Assembly (NCBI GenBank): GCA_900239685.1
Contig: OENT01000423.1
Coordinates: 1-64,000 of the forward strand
Direction: 5' to 3'
From: Rotaria macrura
Lineage: Eukaryota; Rotifera; Eurotatoria; Philodinida; Philodinidae
DNA: 64,000 nt
Part shown: positions 47,033 through 60,746 of the stretch, piece after piece
Layout of the letters: each line of letters begins with the position of its first letter
How positions within the stretch are numbered: the stretch's first letter is position 1
Notes under the pieces: generated by a model
What the model saw: the letters and a program-made list of their open reading frames with translations, nothing else
Told to the model about the DNA's origin: nothing
The model's database searches: none
Made by a program: the position numbers and the translations under genes

Positions 47033-50000
47033 TTACTGTTCATCGACTAATGGTTCAACGACTAATAATTCCATAGTTGACGTCGTCTTATCTTTAAACG
47101 ACGAGGCTATGAACAGAGCAGCTTCTCGATGCAATAAGCCCTTCATCGAATGTTCATTCAACGCCACGATAACATGACCAACACGAAGACCACTGGAGAC
47201 ATATGCACAACCATCCGGCTTTTAACGAAACGAAACAAAACAAAATCAAAGTCATTCTCAAGTACTCACCCTCGATTTATTTTCTCTTTTCACCATTTGT
47301 GTCCATCGTAAACACACTTACAAACTTAACATCGACAATACTCAGAGACTTCATTCAATGGCCCACTCAATCAGTTGAATTTAAAACCTTGACGATCGAT
47401 GATTTCACTTCGGAAAATCCTTTCAAACAATCTTATTCGTTTACAGACATTCCACTCTTTAGTAGAAAATTCGAAATCAATTTCAACAGTACTTTCTAGG
47501 AAAATATATCTTCTTACTTCGTATTGAACAATAGATCTGCCCAAGTCCTTCACTACTTTCAAATCAACGGAAAAACACAATTAAATGGCTAATCGAATGA
47601 GATAACTAGGATTCAGATAATTCTACTTTGTTTTCAATAATTAGCTGTCGGCTGATGAATACACAAGTCTTATTGTCATAAGAGAATTTCTCAAATGTCG
47701 TCTCTGCAAGCGCATTTATCTGACATAGAAAAAAGTTCGAAGATGCATTTATTTATTCTGTTCAATATCTTAGCTAGAGTTTGAGACGAACCCGTGCCTT
47801 TTACTCTGGCTCGTTCTCACATCTGTAAACGATGCTATAAATCTACATTTGCAAACGATTAATCTGTCCGCATTCAGTGTCATGTCTGCTGACTTTCGAC
47901 AAGCTGATACGTCATCGTCTTTTTCTTAACTTGACTCTTGGCAAAGGTTTGTTCCCACCCGTTCGAATTCTCACCCCAGTTGGGCTTACCTTTTCTTATC
48001 GATTCAAGTGTTTGCAAAATATTAATAATTTCCCGAGTTTTAATCTGAAGCTTTCGGTTAACGCTCGTGTTCCCCAATAAACGAATCACGTTCGGCCTGT
48101 TAGCTTTTCAATATTCACAATAAGAATGGACAATTTCTCGATCGTTAGTCGTTGCGACCACATAAGAGTGCTAACTGATAACTCGCAGCTCATATGACAT
48201 CTCTTGCTGGATATTCAATACTGTGCAGAATTTTCAAATTAATGTCAAACGACTCTTGAAAAACTATTCGAATGAACTAAGAGTCTACAGCAAACAAAGT
48301 TGTCTTTTTATTCAATCATGAACAAGAAGAGTTAGCAGAGAATTCTATTCGGCTCTGTAGAAACATTTGAAATGAAGTATGTAAAAAGAAAAGAAACCGA
48401 ATAGAAACCTGCATATAAACAATTCTTGGTAGTGGAATTCGATCTTGAAAACCTCCTTCGATGGCGACACCTAATGTTGAACGAACTTTGTGAATTGTTA
48501 TTGGATAAGGTGATGAATAGTCCTATGGAAATATTTCATTGAAAACAATCAGTTATTAATGTCCCTCGAAAAACAGAGAATTACCTTGAGGAAATTTTCA
48601 ATTGTATCCATTTGTTCACTCGTTAAGTTCACTCGAGACTTGTTCAATGGCCGAAGTAATTCTTCTCGATCGACATTATGCAGACTTTTCGTTTTTCTTA
48701 TCGGCTTCGAAATCGAAGCATAATCATTCATCGGAACACTTTTGTTTCCATTCAAACGTCTTCTTTCGAGTCTCGGAGAAAACTGACCAACGCCTCTTCT
48801 CACTTTCTCTTCGACTAGTAAAGATTTCGGCCGAAGCAAACGTTCATTGTCGTTCGATAAGTTTTCCACTGATTTCGACTAAAAGCGAGATCGCAAGCGT
48901 TTAAGATCAAAGTAAAAGAAAAAAAAGAAGAAAAAGCATCACCATATTAAATGCTGGTGATTGGTAAGACGATGCTGATGGTGACCATGATCTTTGAATA
49001 AGTCGCTCATGTGACAACTAAAACATTTAAAGCAGACTATCGTTAGCTCTTGGACCATTTCATTTAAATATTGTCGTTTCGATGCTTTTCTTTACGTAAA
49101 GATAAGTTAATATCCTTATTCGGTTTCAGTGAAAAAGATGTTTAGTTGTTTAGTTACACAACACAAAGCAACATTGGCGAATAAATACAAGAGACACAAT
49201 GAGAGGAAGAGCGATAAACACACGCACACACAAAGTCATTCAGTATCTGCTGATTTACTTGTTTACCTGTTCAATAGATATGTTTTCTTACTAGAATGGA
49301 ATAGGATCTTTGTTTCATAAAATTTCATTCTATTGAGTTCATCGTCAAAACTTACCTTCAAACTTTTCAGATCATCTTTTATTATATGTATATCGAAACG
49401 ATCAACGTCGTTTGGGCGAATCAAGGCTCTCACTGATTCAATTATTCCATTCTTAAAAATAAACAAGAGCAAAGAAAATTTTCTTGAAAAAGAAAACAAA
49501 ACTCGACTTATTCACTCGGTGTTGTTGATTTTGTTTATTTACACACAATAGTAATGGTTCTGTTAGTTGATCTATTGAGACTTTATCTTCGAAGTATTGA
49601 TTTAGCAAATACTTTAGTTGCATCCGATCACTTTTATCATTAATAAGTTGAAAAAAATAGTATTGTTTGTTGGTTGAGCTGTTCGATGATGTTGATGGCA
49701 CATCTGTTGGATATTTGTTTTTATTGAGTTTTCTTCTAAATTCTCGACTATTAATTCTAATCGGCTGATTGTCTGATTTTCTCCAATCGTCCTTTGGCTT
49801 CGGTAGTTTATTGATTTGTCTTAGATGAAAAGACATTTGATCGGAATTCCTCAACAGTTGAACGGCGTCGGCGTGAGTGATGTGACGAAAATCAATTCCA
49901 TTAACGGACAATACTTGATCGCCAATCGAGAGGCCGGATTGGTCGCTGAGAGAACCTTTATCAACGCCCGATATAAATATTCCGAGACCGTACTCTGAAC

Positions 50001-52377
50001 CACCACGAATAACTAAGCCAAGACGTTTACCTTTTTCAACTGATACAGATACCTAAAACGAGCGTCGGTTTTTCTTCGAGCATTATTCTTCCTCGTCAAC
50101 AGAAATGAAATCAACAAACTGTTCTTTCGAAATATGGGAGTTGAGCATCGATTGAAAGATAGTTTGCAGGTGGAGGAGAGGTCGAACGTTGCTGCATCGG
50201 ATCATACCAATCATACACACAGGCGTCAATTGCATTTATGCGAAGCGTTCGAATAACAATATCAAGTTCATTCGAACTGTATAAAATCTTAAGAAAAGCA
50301 AAAGAGAACGTTAGTGTCACTTATTCTTTTCAATCGTCAACTAAACTGAAAGATAAACATCTCTCATAGGCTGAGCAACTGATCGGATTCGTTTTCATTT
50401 GAGAAACGTTCATAAGTTTCTTGTCCAATACTGAAAATCGTTCGATAATTGTTTATTAACAAGAAACGTTTGGCTTGCGGCAAGATTCTCTGAAGGAAAC
50501 TAAATGAAACATTTCGACGTTCGACCATGAAACGCATTCGATCGACTTCAGAAACGATTTCATTGACGAACTGATTTCGTGTTCCTTTTACCCGAGTTGT
50601 GCGAAATCTTTCTTGAGCATACTAAAGATCTGTCATCGCGCAGAATATCATGCCCGCAGAGAGATCCCATCCCGTGTTAAACTGGACTCATTTCTATAAA
50701 TCAAATCCGAGATTTATCCCGATAAAAATCGATTCATCGATTGATAGAGAACGATGCTGAAGCGTCGTCTGAAAAGACTCGTTTTTCATAAACTCGTTAC
50801 AGAGCGAAACTGCATTTTATTTCAAATAGAATAACATTTAGGTGAGGGCCATGTTTATACATTTTGTTCGTTTCCTTTTTCATGAAATAAAAGCACAAAA
50901 GAAGAACTAAGCAATAACATCGAACAAGCCTCATTCGGACAATTATTTCCAATTTTCATCCAAATATGAAAACTTCTGTAATCAGTCAACGTAAATTATC
51001 ACCGGTTTCGATCGATTTCATATCCGTTTCTTTAATTTCACATGCTTCTTAGCTTTTTCGCTTGGAAACTTTATCTATAGAATCAATTTTTTGAAAGCGA
51101 GACTCAAATCATTGCTCTGTAAGATAAACAGAGACGACATCGGCATTCGCCATAAATTTTTCAAATTTTCAAGATTGACACTTGATATGTAAACTCATCG
51201 TGTTAAAAAACTGTATCGTTTCGGAAACGCGAGAAAAACATCGGTGAGCTTGGCAGCATGTCAAGTTTAATTGTTGCCCGACTCAACATTTAAACAAAAA
51301 ACGAGAGAGGGAAAACAAATCAGCATCAATACTCAATCAAACGAATCAATAACGATTGCTCTCTATTGATCCATGTAGGGCTTCGACTATAACCAATCCT
51401 CTTATATCATCTTCATCTTCACCAGTCGAACATCAACACGGTATGTAAACAAAACTAACGAATAGGAAAGCGTTTTTATCTTCTGTCGAGCGGATATTCG
51501 TGACGAGAAGCTAAATCAAAAGTAGAGAATCGAAATGAAGGAATATTATCAAATGAACAGATGGACGAGCGATAGTTTATCGTCTAAAACGATACGCAGA
51601 CGAGATGAGACTCAATCGTTGATCAAGCTCCGGATTGGCGGAGAGTGATCAGTCGCAAGTTTATCTCGTGATCGGCTTCAGAGAAGTAATTGTCTCATTC
51701 GGTTATTGACTTGAGAGACGATTTTTAGAACAACTCACAAGACACTAGACAACGACAACAAACATCTGAAGCAGTGAGACACGGACACAGAGAGAAAGAG
51801 ACAGAGAGAGAGAGACAGAGATTGTTTATGGTGGTCTCATTAGAAAAACAAATGAGATTGAAAATATTCTCGCGATAAACAATGTAAATCGATGAATAAT
51901 AAAACAAGGGAAACGTGCATAACGACGTAAGAGAAAAGAATGGATGAATGAGTCGAGGGTCTCATTGACGTTAAATATTAATTTGATTTAAAATAAATTC
52001 GTTATTCAATGTGTCGAAAGAGAAGCATATGGTGCAATGGTGTCGCTGATGATTAACAAAAGATTTGTTTAGAAAAAGTGAAGACAAACTTGTAGAGCCT
52101 TTGTATAGTTGATGTTGTGTTGAAATGAAATCCCATTAACAGAAATAATTTCATCTCCGGGTCTCATTCCTTGCAAATAGGCTGGCGACGCCCAAACAAC
52201 AGATGTCACTTGAACCGACGGTTGGTTATTTTCGCAATTTATTGTAAAATCTAAAGTTCCATCGTTCGAGCTAAGATGAATTCGTTTCGTTAATAAACGG
52301 CTGGGCCCAAAATAATATTTGTCATCATACGAACGGATCGGAGTGTCTTTGGACGATAACGAGCGAGAATAATACAT
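47033..52377 (-). CDS. WHRN: Whirlin-like PDZ scaffold (seven exons)
   Basis: Exons (minus) are 52377-52090, 50287-50120, 50052-49516, 49451-49356, 48878-48585, 48522-48409 and 47218-47033. All introns are phase 0 and give 560 codons. PDZ1 spans residues 30-107, with a degenerate binding loop (TLDFTINC) and RPGDEIISVNG. The PDZ1-PDZ2 linker has VYDWYDPMQQRSTSPPP, matching the whirlin linker IYTWVDPQGRSISPPS. PDZ2 (153-233) has RLGLVIRGGSEYGLGIFISGVD. A harmonin-homology domain follows (about 285-362, ending RPNDVDRFDIHII). A Ser/Arg linker precedes PDZ3 (468-550: TLGVAIEGG, GLRVGHVIVALN). Whirlin scaffolds Usher-type complexes in sensory hair bundles and photoreceptors. The N-terminal harmonin-homology domain of vertebrate whirlin is missing. 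The first intron is 1.8 kb; the rest are 59-1190 bp. Confidence 0.88.
51788..51820. repeat. AG-rich microsatellite
   Basis: Interrupted (AG)n inside the long first intron of the whirlin-like gene. Confidence 0.9.
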
Positions 52378-52462
52378 ATCGATCTAAAATTAATCGAAAA
52401 AAGACAAGTTTAAAAATAAAATAGAAAAAGAAAGAGAAAAGTTCGGTTAAATGAAAGCGAAA
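52378..52462 (-). promoter_or_regulatory. 85-bp gap between ECI2 stop and whirlin start, with splice acceptor
   Basis: The minus strand reads through a pyrimidine-rich tract ending ttaattttag (acceptor AG at 52385-52384), six nt before the ATG. No AATAAA lies in the gap on that strand. This fits a trans-splice acceptor between two genes of one transcript, or a cis acceptor for an unseen 5' exon inside the ECI2 gene. Confidence 0.5.
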
Positions 52463-55400
52463 TTAAGAGTTGCTTTTCTTTCTTCCTCTCATAAACTCCA
52501 TCATGGCCTGAACGAATTCTTCGGTTAACCAGCGTTGCTTCAATGTTTCAACTTCGTGTGAATTAACCAGATGAAGTGTTTCTTTGGACCATTTCTGCAT
52601 CAGTAATTTACTTGTCAAAAGACTTTGCTTGGGCAATGATAAAATGTGCTGACAAATTTTGTTTTTTTCTTCTTCGAACGAATTTTCGTCAAGAACTTTG
52701 GTGACCAATCCACGCTGTACAGCTTCTTCGGCGGTGAGCTTCCTGTCGAACAGAAGAAGATCCTTGGCATGAAGCGAACCCATTAGTTGCGGAAAGACAA
52801 ACGACGAGCAACCTTCGGCCGACTGGGCTGTTCGAGTAAATGGCAAGGAGAACGTTGATTTTGATGATGCATAAACCCCATCGAATAATCCTAATGTCGA
52901 CACCGATATACCAACTGCTGGACCGTTGACAAATGATATTAAAATTTTGGGAAAATCAATGTATTTTCCAATATAACCTTCTAATAATGTTCGGCCACGT
53001 TCGACTGAATCTTTTAAATTTGTTGTAGATGTCTAATAAAGAAATAAACGAAATTGTAATTGTTTTCCTTTTTCTTCATATCGGCACATTCAACTAACGC
53101 TAATTTAGCCGTCTATTATCTCGAACTAGATTCTCGAAGAGCACGAATTTTTCCCATCGTTGGTCCTAAACTAGGCCTCTCATGTCCTAACACTGTTTTG
53201 ATCTGCCCGGCTCTATCTCGAACAAATCGATTCATTTTTTCGATTCGTTTCATTTGCGAAGGGAACAATAAAGGCAGGAAATGGCCTTCGTTCGGGTTAC
53301 TCTGTTTTCATGAAAAACTATTTGGAATATTCAAAAAAACATTATCATAACCGAATGACTCGTAAGACGTGGACAAAGTTCATTCCCCGCTAGATTTGAC
53401 ATGGAACGATCAAACGAGGAACACGTTAGATCTGCATGGATCTATCTATGAATTTCGTCGTACTCACTCATGTTTATCGACATTGATTTTCTTATTTCGG
53501 TCTGAAGACAATGAAAGTCGAACTCCCACTGAACAACAAAATACATGACGAATATTGATTTCAAATAAAAGAAAACGAACGATGAGTCTTCTTCAAACTA
53601 TTGTTCGTTGGAATTCTACAGATGTCTCCCGTTTTTCCGTCAAATTGAGAAGACGAAACTGCATTGAATCATCGTTTAAAGATTTTTCTCAGATGTGTTT
53701 TCTCATCAGTATCCGACGGTCTTCTTAAAAAGCAATGGCACGTTTTTCTATCGAAATTCTAGCGAACATTTTTCGTCGTGAGAAACTAGAAAAGCAAGTC
53801 ACTTGTTTTAATTCATTGCACAAAAAGCGAAGTTTGAAGAAGTATTCGGTTTTATCAGGAGAGACGCAGCATTCAGCTGCAAGAAACGCTCGTGTCATCT
53901 ACTTTCGAGCCGTGTATTTTCCACATGATATGTTGCATGCGGGCTGAGAACATGCAGCATCTCGAACTTTGTCTGTGTTTTACATCAATCGTTGTCTTAA
54001 GGAGAATAACGGCCATAGGACACAATAATCGATACGAGCGCTAAAACACAAACGGTATTTCTTAAAACTACGACGAAAAAAGGGATTCGCGTTGAACGTG
54101 GAGCACAAACAAATGTTTCAATTCATAAAACAAAAACAACAGACAATTTGATTAGATTGTCGTGAAGTCGGTCATTCACTTATGACACTCAGACTGAACC
54201 TAAATAATCTATGGCGGGAATGAACAGAAATAGACAAGATCTTATTTGTTTTCTCATGATTATTTCAAAGATTTGCTGCTGAAGAAATGTATTGAACTAT
54301 CCGAGAGTGTTTCATCAAAACTGATTGCCGCACAATGCATTTCGTTCCCAGTGGGCTTTTTCCAAATCGGACAGATAAAAGGTTGAATCGACTCGATTTA
54401 ATATGTAATCTTATTGTTATTCTTTCGTTTTTCTATTCTTCTCCCAGACGAAAGACACACAGCTTCGAGGTTCAAGCGATGCGTGTTCTATATTAACTAA
54501 TGTTCGCGGAGCTATTCGATCGAATCTAGACCGACGGTCAAATCTTTGTCCTTCATATGAAATCGTTTCAATCATTGTTTTAAACTTTAACTTGAAGTGA
54601 ATTGTGAAAATTTTCACACATTAAATTGAATTCACTCAAGTCTAAAGCAACGTTGGAAAAAGAAAACAAGAAAATGTCCTCCTTTTGAGCGGGTTCGTTC
54701 GACTCTCAGCAGGATTGATGGAGTCCTCGATCTATGATTGAAAATGACAGGAGCAGAGTTGGGCAGACCGGAATCTAGACCGATCCCGTTTAAAGAAAGA
54801 CTTGCCTAGAGTTAAGTTGAGTTTAACTTAAATTCACATCGCTCTGCCACTAAGGAAGATAATCGAATAATTCTTTAACTATAAAATGACAGTCAAGAGA
54901 TGGACTTATGAAAAAATTTGTTTTCACCCAAACGACAGTTGCTCGATTGACATCACTTATGAAAGAAACTTTTCTCAGTTGAATTGTAGTTCAATATCGA
55001 TGTTGTGTTTCCTCTGTGTGGCTACGGGATGGTTTGCACTGAAAAGGAGTTTCGTGATCGTCTGCAACACTCACAAAATGACGTGCACACCTATTGAATA
55101 AAGACTAGTGATGTTATCGGGAATATTCTTCGATTCTGCAATAGAGTAAACGTTTATCTCAAGACAAATCATTTTGAATAGTTTCTGTTCGTAGTTGTGA
55201 AAGACCTCCTCATTTGAACAATGTAAATTTGCTGAGTCATCTTCAACCGTCTTAAGTTTTTCTTCCCGAACGGATCGCTCGAAAGATTTTAATCAGTTAT
55301 TGCTTTCGAAACTGAGATGGATTGCAGTGCAGACTAATTCCGATCGACAGTGGGACTCACCTGATTGAGACCATTCAAAAAGAATCCAGTTGAGAAAAGC

Positions 55401-56669
55401 GAACTATTAACGCTTCTGTGAACGAAGTTATTTTTCCAAATCGATCTTGTTGATTTAGTCAATAGGTCAATGAACTTAATTTGCGATTCAGCACAACTCT
55501 CTTTCTCTCATTTTTTTCTCCATTTTCTGCAATCTCTATTGGAGCGTTCAGTGCAATTTTGATTGATATTCTTTGACTTCACATGATGATTATAACGTTT
55601 ACTCCATGGGGAATTCCTTCGGTTTTCATTTGAAGACTTTGTTTGTTGTCAACGATATTTAATGAATTTATTTTGAAGAACTATTTGAGAGGCAGATTCG
55701 ACCTCTTGATATCGACCAGAGCTTTCTTCGCCTAAAAACGATGAAACTTTCGTTTTTCGTTTACGCCTACGATAGTGAGCCGCCTTTGGAATGGGATAAT
55801 TCTAGTTCGATAAACTCCTTCCTCGTAGATTCTTCTAACTTCGGTTAAAATAAAACGAGGAAATCTTGGAATGGAATATTTTCAAAGAAAGGAAGCTCCC
55901 CGATATTCAATTCAAATCGAAAGATACTGTTAAGAATTGACAATCGAAGAAACTAAGAAAGAGAAGCGTTTCTTACTGCCATTTTAGCAAAGTCCGCTAA
56001 ATCGGTTCCTGCCGAGTAAAATTTTCCCTTGCCAGTAACGGAGAGAAGAACCAATTCTTTATCTTGTGCAGCTTGATCAAGGATTTGGCTTATTCTTTCA
56101 TACATTGGCTGTGTTATTGCATTGTATTTTTCCGGTCGATTGAGGACGATTTCCCAATGTGATGGACTCTTTTTAATTAACTCAACATGCTCAGCTTCGT
56201 TGTCTGCTGCTGATTTCGTTTGTTCTTTCTTATCTTCTGATTTTGCACTTTCAGATGTTGAAGAGTTCGACCCTAAAAGTGAACATGAGACAGTTATTCT
56301 TATGAAGTGAAAGAAAAATGAATGAAGACCTTTTGATGTCGACGAAGAAATAATTTGCTGAACAAGTTGCGCATATTGTTTTTGCGCGTCGGATTGATTC
56401 ATTTTCCCTAAGGAAGACCAGGCTGTCCACTTAGCTCGACCAACGAAATCAGTTAGTCCTGGTTTGCCTGTTGTACAAGCACCTGCCGTCGATTGCTTGA
56501 ACAAACCGTAAAGTTTCAATTTCGTTTCATTGTCAACTTCAGCAGCCGAAGATTCTAGACGAGCTTTCGCCGATTGAAACTCGGCCGACGAATTCACTTC
56601 GTTCGATAAACATCGACGAACGATGTTGTTCAGGGGATAGAAACTGTTTTTTCTCAAACACGATTTCAT
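52463..56669 (-). CDS. ECI2: Enoyl-CoA delta isomerase 2 with acyl-CoA-binding domain
   Basis: Exons (minus) 56669-56330, 56272-55977 and 53032-52463 give 401 codons, close to human ECI2 (394). An Arg-rich, acid-free N-terminus (MKSCLRKNSFYPLNNIVRRC) suggests import into mitochondria. Residues 29-108 are an acyl-CoA-binding domain (KLKLYGLFKQ, GRAKWTAW). After a charged linker comes the crotonase-fold isomerase: NRPEKYNAIT (158-167), KFYSAGTDL (197-205, oxyanion hole), VNGPAVGIS (247-255) and AEGCSS with catalytic E285. The enzyme shifts 3-enoyl-CoA double bonds to trans-2 during beta-oxidation of unsaturated fatty acids. The C-terminus (KKSNS) lacks the peroxisomal SKL-type signal found in many ECI2 proteins. 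I chose the ATG at 56669 because an acceptor (ttccgtttcag) ends two nt before it; the in-frame ATG six codons upstream lies within that acceptor tract. Intron 1 is 57 bp and read-through in frame; intron 2 is 2.9 kb. Confidence 0.92.
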
Positions 56670-56689
56670 ATCTGAAACGGAAAACAAAA

Positions 56690-59600
56690 TTTAGTTTTTC
56701 CATGCCAATCAAATAAAATATCTCCACCGGAGATTAATTCGGCATCGCATGGGTCAACAACGTGTTCCATGTCGATAAGAACTATTCGAACATATTTCAT
56801 TTTCAAATGAGAAGAGAAAACATCAATCAGGAAAAGTGAGAAGTCCGCCGTTGGAATATTTGCCGATTTAGCCTCTGCCCTATGAAACTGCTAAATTCAT
56901 TGTCAATAATAGATCGATGCTTTTGGTTCGATTACCTCAATAAACAATGAAAACGGATTTAGTTCAATTGATCTCATCAATTCAGTTGGAACAAATTTTA
57001 GACGAGGTCTTTTCTCGAAAGCTCATCGAAACTAAGTTGTCGAACTGTGTTCACCTGCGCTCGGAAACATCCACACTTGCTAACTCGTTGATGAAAAGAG
57101 CACGGTTAACTGCTTTTAAAGGCTATGCGAGTTAACTTGAAACAAATATCGATTTATCTTGAAGATTTATGTCCCTCCATAGATGAAGCAAGGAGCTGTT
57201 TTATGACGATTCTTATCAATAGCAGTTAGAGCCTCTTTAACATATTTGTCTCGTCGAAGCTCAGCCATTTTATTATTTAGTAAAACAAAATCAGATGAAT
57301 CTATAAGATAGATTTACTATTTTGTTTCTTCGTTCAATCGACGGTTCGGCTCGACAGATTCCTGGTCAATCTATTGCCTCATTTTAGATTTTCAATATCG
57401 AGCTAAGTTCAATCTTAAGTCGAATTCGACGATATTCTAGCAAGACGCCGCGAAGTGTTCGTCGTTCGTTTCTCAAATGCTTTCACTTGATGAAATAAAT
57501 CTACGAAACGAATTAGCCGGGCGATAAACCGAATTCTTTCTTCCTCGTTGTCCATTCATCGAGCGTTATTTTATGAATATTCTAATTTCTACTGTGAAAT
57601 CGATCGGTACGGAGAAGACAAGAACTGATTTCGTAACTAAGTTCACTTTATGTAAAGCTTATCTTTCTCTCATCTTCATTCTTGTTGTCGCCTTGGTTGT
57701 CCACCTGAAGACAACCGAGAAATCTATTCGGCTAAAACCAATGAGAAAAACGGCTCACTCTCACTCATAATTCAAATCTCTATCAGAAAAACATTTTCTG
57801 CGAAACCAATTCAAATTGAATTTGCTATTATGTCTTGTTGAATATGAGAAAGAAAAACTCGATTGTCAATCGGAGACGAAGCAAATATTCATCTTCATCT
57901 TTTGTTTCACTTTATTTCGAACAGACTTTTTCACGGGTTCAAAAACAGAAGAAACTTATCTTTTCCTTGAAAGGAAATCACAACGCTATAAAAATCAACG
58001 TTAACTTTTTCTCCTTAACAAAACAGACGAAGAATTGTCGAAAGATGTGTCCAATCGATGGGGCAAACATAAATATTATGCATCAAAATAAAATCATGAT
58101 CTAGAAATAAATCAAAACAAGAACGAAACTTTCTTTAACGATTATGTAAATTGCTTCTTTGTTTCTATATTGACTAAAGAAAATTAATCAGTAGATAATA
58201 ACATTATCCTGCAAAGTTCAAGGTCCAACTAGAAAAAAATGAGACTAGCTGCTTGTTTCATGTTAAGGTCTTGTAATAAAACAAGCTTCCTGATTCCATT
58301 GGCTTTCATGTTATACCAATCGAACAAGTCGAAACAAAATAACATAGCATAGATTTCAATGACATCTACCAGTTCTATTGATACGCTCGACATTTTCCAA
58401 AAATAATCATGGAGTTTTTCTATTAGTACGTGATCAGAGTCCGATGATTCATCGAATCAATAGTAGAAAATGCACTTTGTAGGCTTTGTCGGGGGACACT
58501 TTTTCGAAGAATCTCACTAATCTCATTTGCAGTAATAAAGAGTGATAGGAATTTTAGTACTATTTTTTTCTCGCGCCCAAGTCGAGTTTCCGAGATCACT
58601 GTTGGTATGTGGCGATAAACAAACGATAATGTCTGACTAGAGCCAATAGCGAATTCTGATGGAGAATTTTTTGCGTTCTCTTCCCTTCATCATCCGACAT
58701 TAATGCGATGATTCTAAGGAAATACCCTATTAATGGCGAATTGACAGCGCCATGTATCATGCGGGACACTTTTCTGAACAAAACCAAATATGTAGTTCGA
58801 AAGAGAAAATTTTTCTACATCTAATAGTGTGAGCGAGACCTCGCGCCCATGCCAAAACCTCAGATGGCGCACACAAGTGCATTTTTTTGATATTGATTCG
58901 TCTTTTTCTGCATACTTCGTTTGCTCTGCACCCGTACTATATTGTCTGATTTAATATTGAACAAACGATGCCAACGAAAAATCGTTTCATTTGAAATATC
59001 GATTATCAATATTAATTATAGTTTCATCCGATTTTTCTTTTTCTTATCGAAGATTCTGTTTTATTAATTTACTATTTACATATGTTTCATAATTGTCATG
59101 CATAATCCAAATTTGTTTGCATAAATTATTTTGAAACCTTTCATCTTAGTCAATACCACGTTATAAAGAAGATTCACTTTACTTATCAATTTCTTTTTGT
59201 TTCTATCTTAGGAAAAAAATGCTGAGTAGAACACTGGCGATGTCACTGGTTTCAGTGAAAAAGAGCATTGTCCCAACCAGCTATGTTAACGAATAAATAA
59301 ACAAAAAGATTTACACTGCATGCATTTTCATCAAATGAAAAATTCATAAACAAAAGGTGAAAAGTACTGAAACTTCATTATTATGATAACATTTGAGAAA
59401 TTTTGTATTCTACTATCAGTCAAAATAGAAAAACACGTTGTCCAATGAACTCGAATACATATTTCATCGACTAAGATTTCCTTGTCGAGACAAAAATCAA
59501 GAAACTTCAGCACACAAGGGATTTAATCCTGAAGTAGAATCACATTCGAGTAACAGTTTACTGTGGGATAGAAAAAGAGGTCATTGAACGCAAGGAATTC

Positions 59601-60605
59601 TGAAGCATCGTGTTTTTGCCACTGTACAAAAAAAAAGAACGTGATTCGTCTCCTTTGTCGACAGAAGCATTTTCTCAACTAGCTTTAGGCTCTAGAAGAG
59701 ATTTATTTGGTTAACTAATAATTCACTGATGGGTGATGGATTTTTTTCAACAAGTAATCTCTGATGGACAATCAGGTTTTTCTTTTGTTTTAGTTTAATC
59801 AGTTTATTTTTCCAGATATAAATATCAATTTTCTTTTTGTTCATCTGAAATTGAAAATAGACAAAGAACTTTTATTACGTATCAATTTCTTGTTACTTCA
59901 TGCGTAATAGATGATCAGATATAATGTCGACAATCCAAGTTCGCATGATCTTACCATATGGACAACTTCAATGAAAAAATGCAGGACATAAAATATTACG
60001 AGTCTGCTCTCTCATTGCGATTGCTTACAGTGTGGGCATTTTTGAATTTGGTTCTTTTAAGGTATCCACGTCCACTCACACTCGATACAACACTTTGTAT
60101 GAAGCAACACGAATACTTCTGGAAGTCATGTTCAGAGAAAAAAAGCATGAGACTGACGGGGAAGTATTGACCAGCTTAATAAACAAGAATTTTTAATAGC
60201 CACTGAGCAGACACATGCGATAATAAGGATAACATTCTTTAGATTTTATGTTTTCCATTTCAAAAGTTGGGGTACTAAAATTTTAAGGATTGTTGACTAA
60301 TATTATTTGAACAGGTCGACATTATGACAGAGCTACATAAGTATTGTTGTGAATAGTATGAGGCACTCAATCCATTATAAACATGCAAATGAAGTGAAAA
60401 TTGAAAGCGAACACAGTGAAATGCTGCGGATATCATAAAATTATAGAAAAAGGATGAAAAAGACAAGCATTCACTAAAGTACGCGCCTGACTTGCTTCCT
60501 TCAAGCAGAAATATCCGTAGGTTTTGGTCATGTTCCCAATTCTACGGTCAAAAGGCCTTGCTTCAAAGGGTACATTGAATGTGTTGTCAATAGTTGTAAA
60601 GGATG
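56690..60605. other. Upstream of ECI2: no convincing gene
   Basis: The candidate frames are weak. A minus frame of 33 codons at 57167-57268 begins MAELRRDKYVKEAL, and a plus frame of 62 codons lies at 56947-57135. Two direct copies of a ggacactttt-type word lie near 58490 and 58762. Nothing else stands out. Confidence 0.4.
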
Positions 60606-60618
60606 TGTGGGTGTGGGG
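60606..60618 (+). repeat. Two TGTGGG telomere-like units
   Basis: TGTGGGTGTGGGG. TGTGGG is the telomere repeat known from the bdelloid Adineta. Similar single or imperfect units lie at 2483, 13092 and 45367, all on the + strand. Confidence 0.5.
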
Positions 60619-60652
60619 CATAGATTTATAAAAGAAGAAGATTACTCAGGTC

Positions 60653-60746
60653 ACCCATGTCGCCTTTTTTTAGCGATTGCGCCGTAGTTACGCACAGAGC
60701 CAATTTTACGTCGCAGTTATGCGCAACTACACCGCATTCATCTTAA
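60653..60746 (-). repeat. Copy of the TAACTGCG dispersed repeat
   Basis: Reverse complement matches 15958-16052 over its whole length, with the shared run gcgcataactgcg, ggctctg-gcgtaa and the end gacatgggt/gcatgggt. Divergence is about one fifth by eye. Confidence 0.75.

Noticed and set aside
57167..57268. 33-codon minus-strand frame MAELRRDKYVKEAL... upstream of ECI2
   Set aside because: Codon use looks gene-like, but it is too short, has no acceptor before its ATG, no obvious donor, and no known motif.
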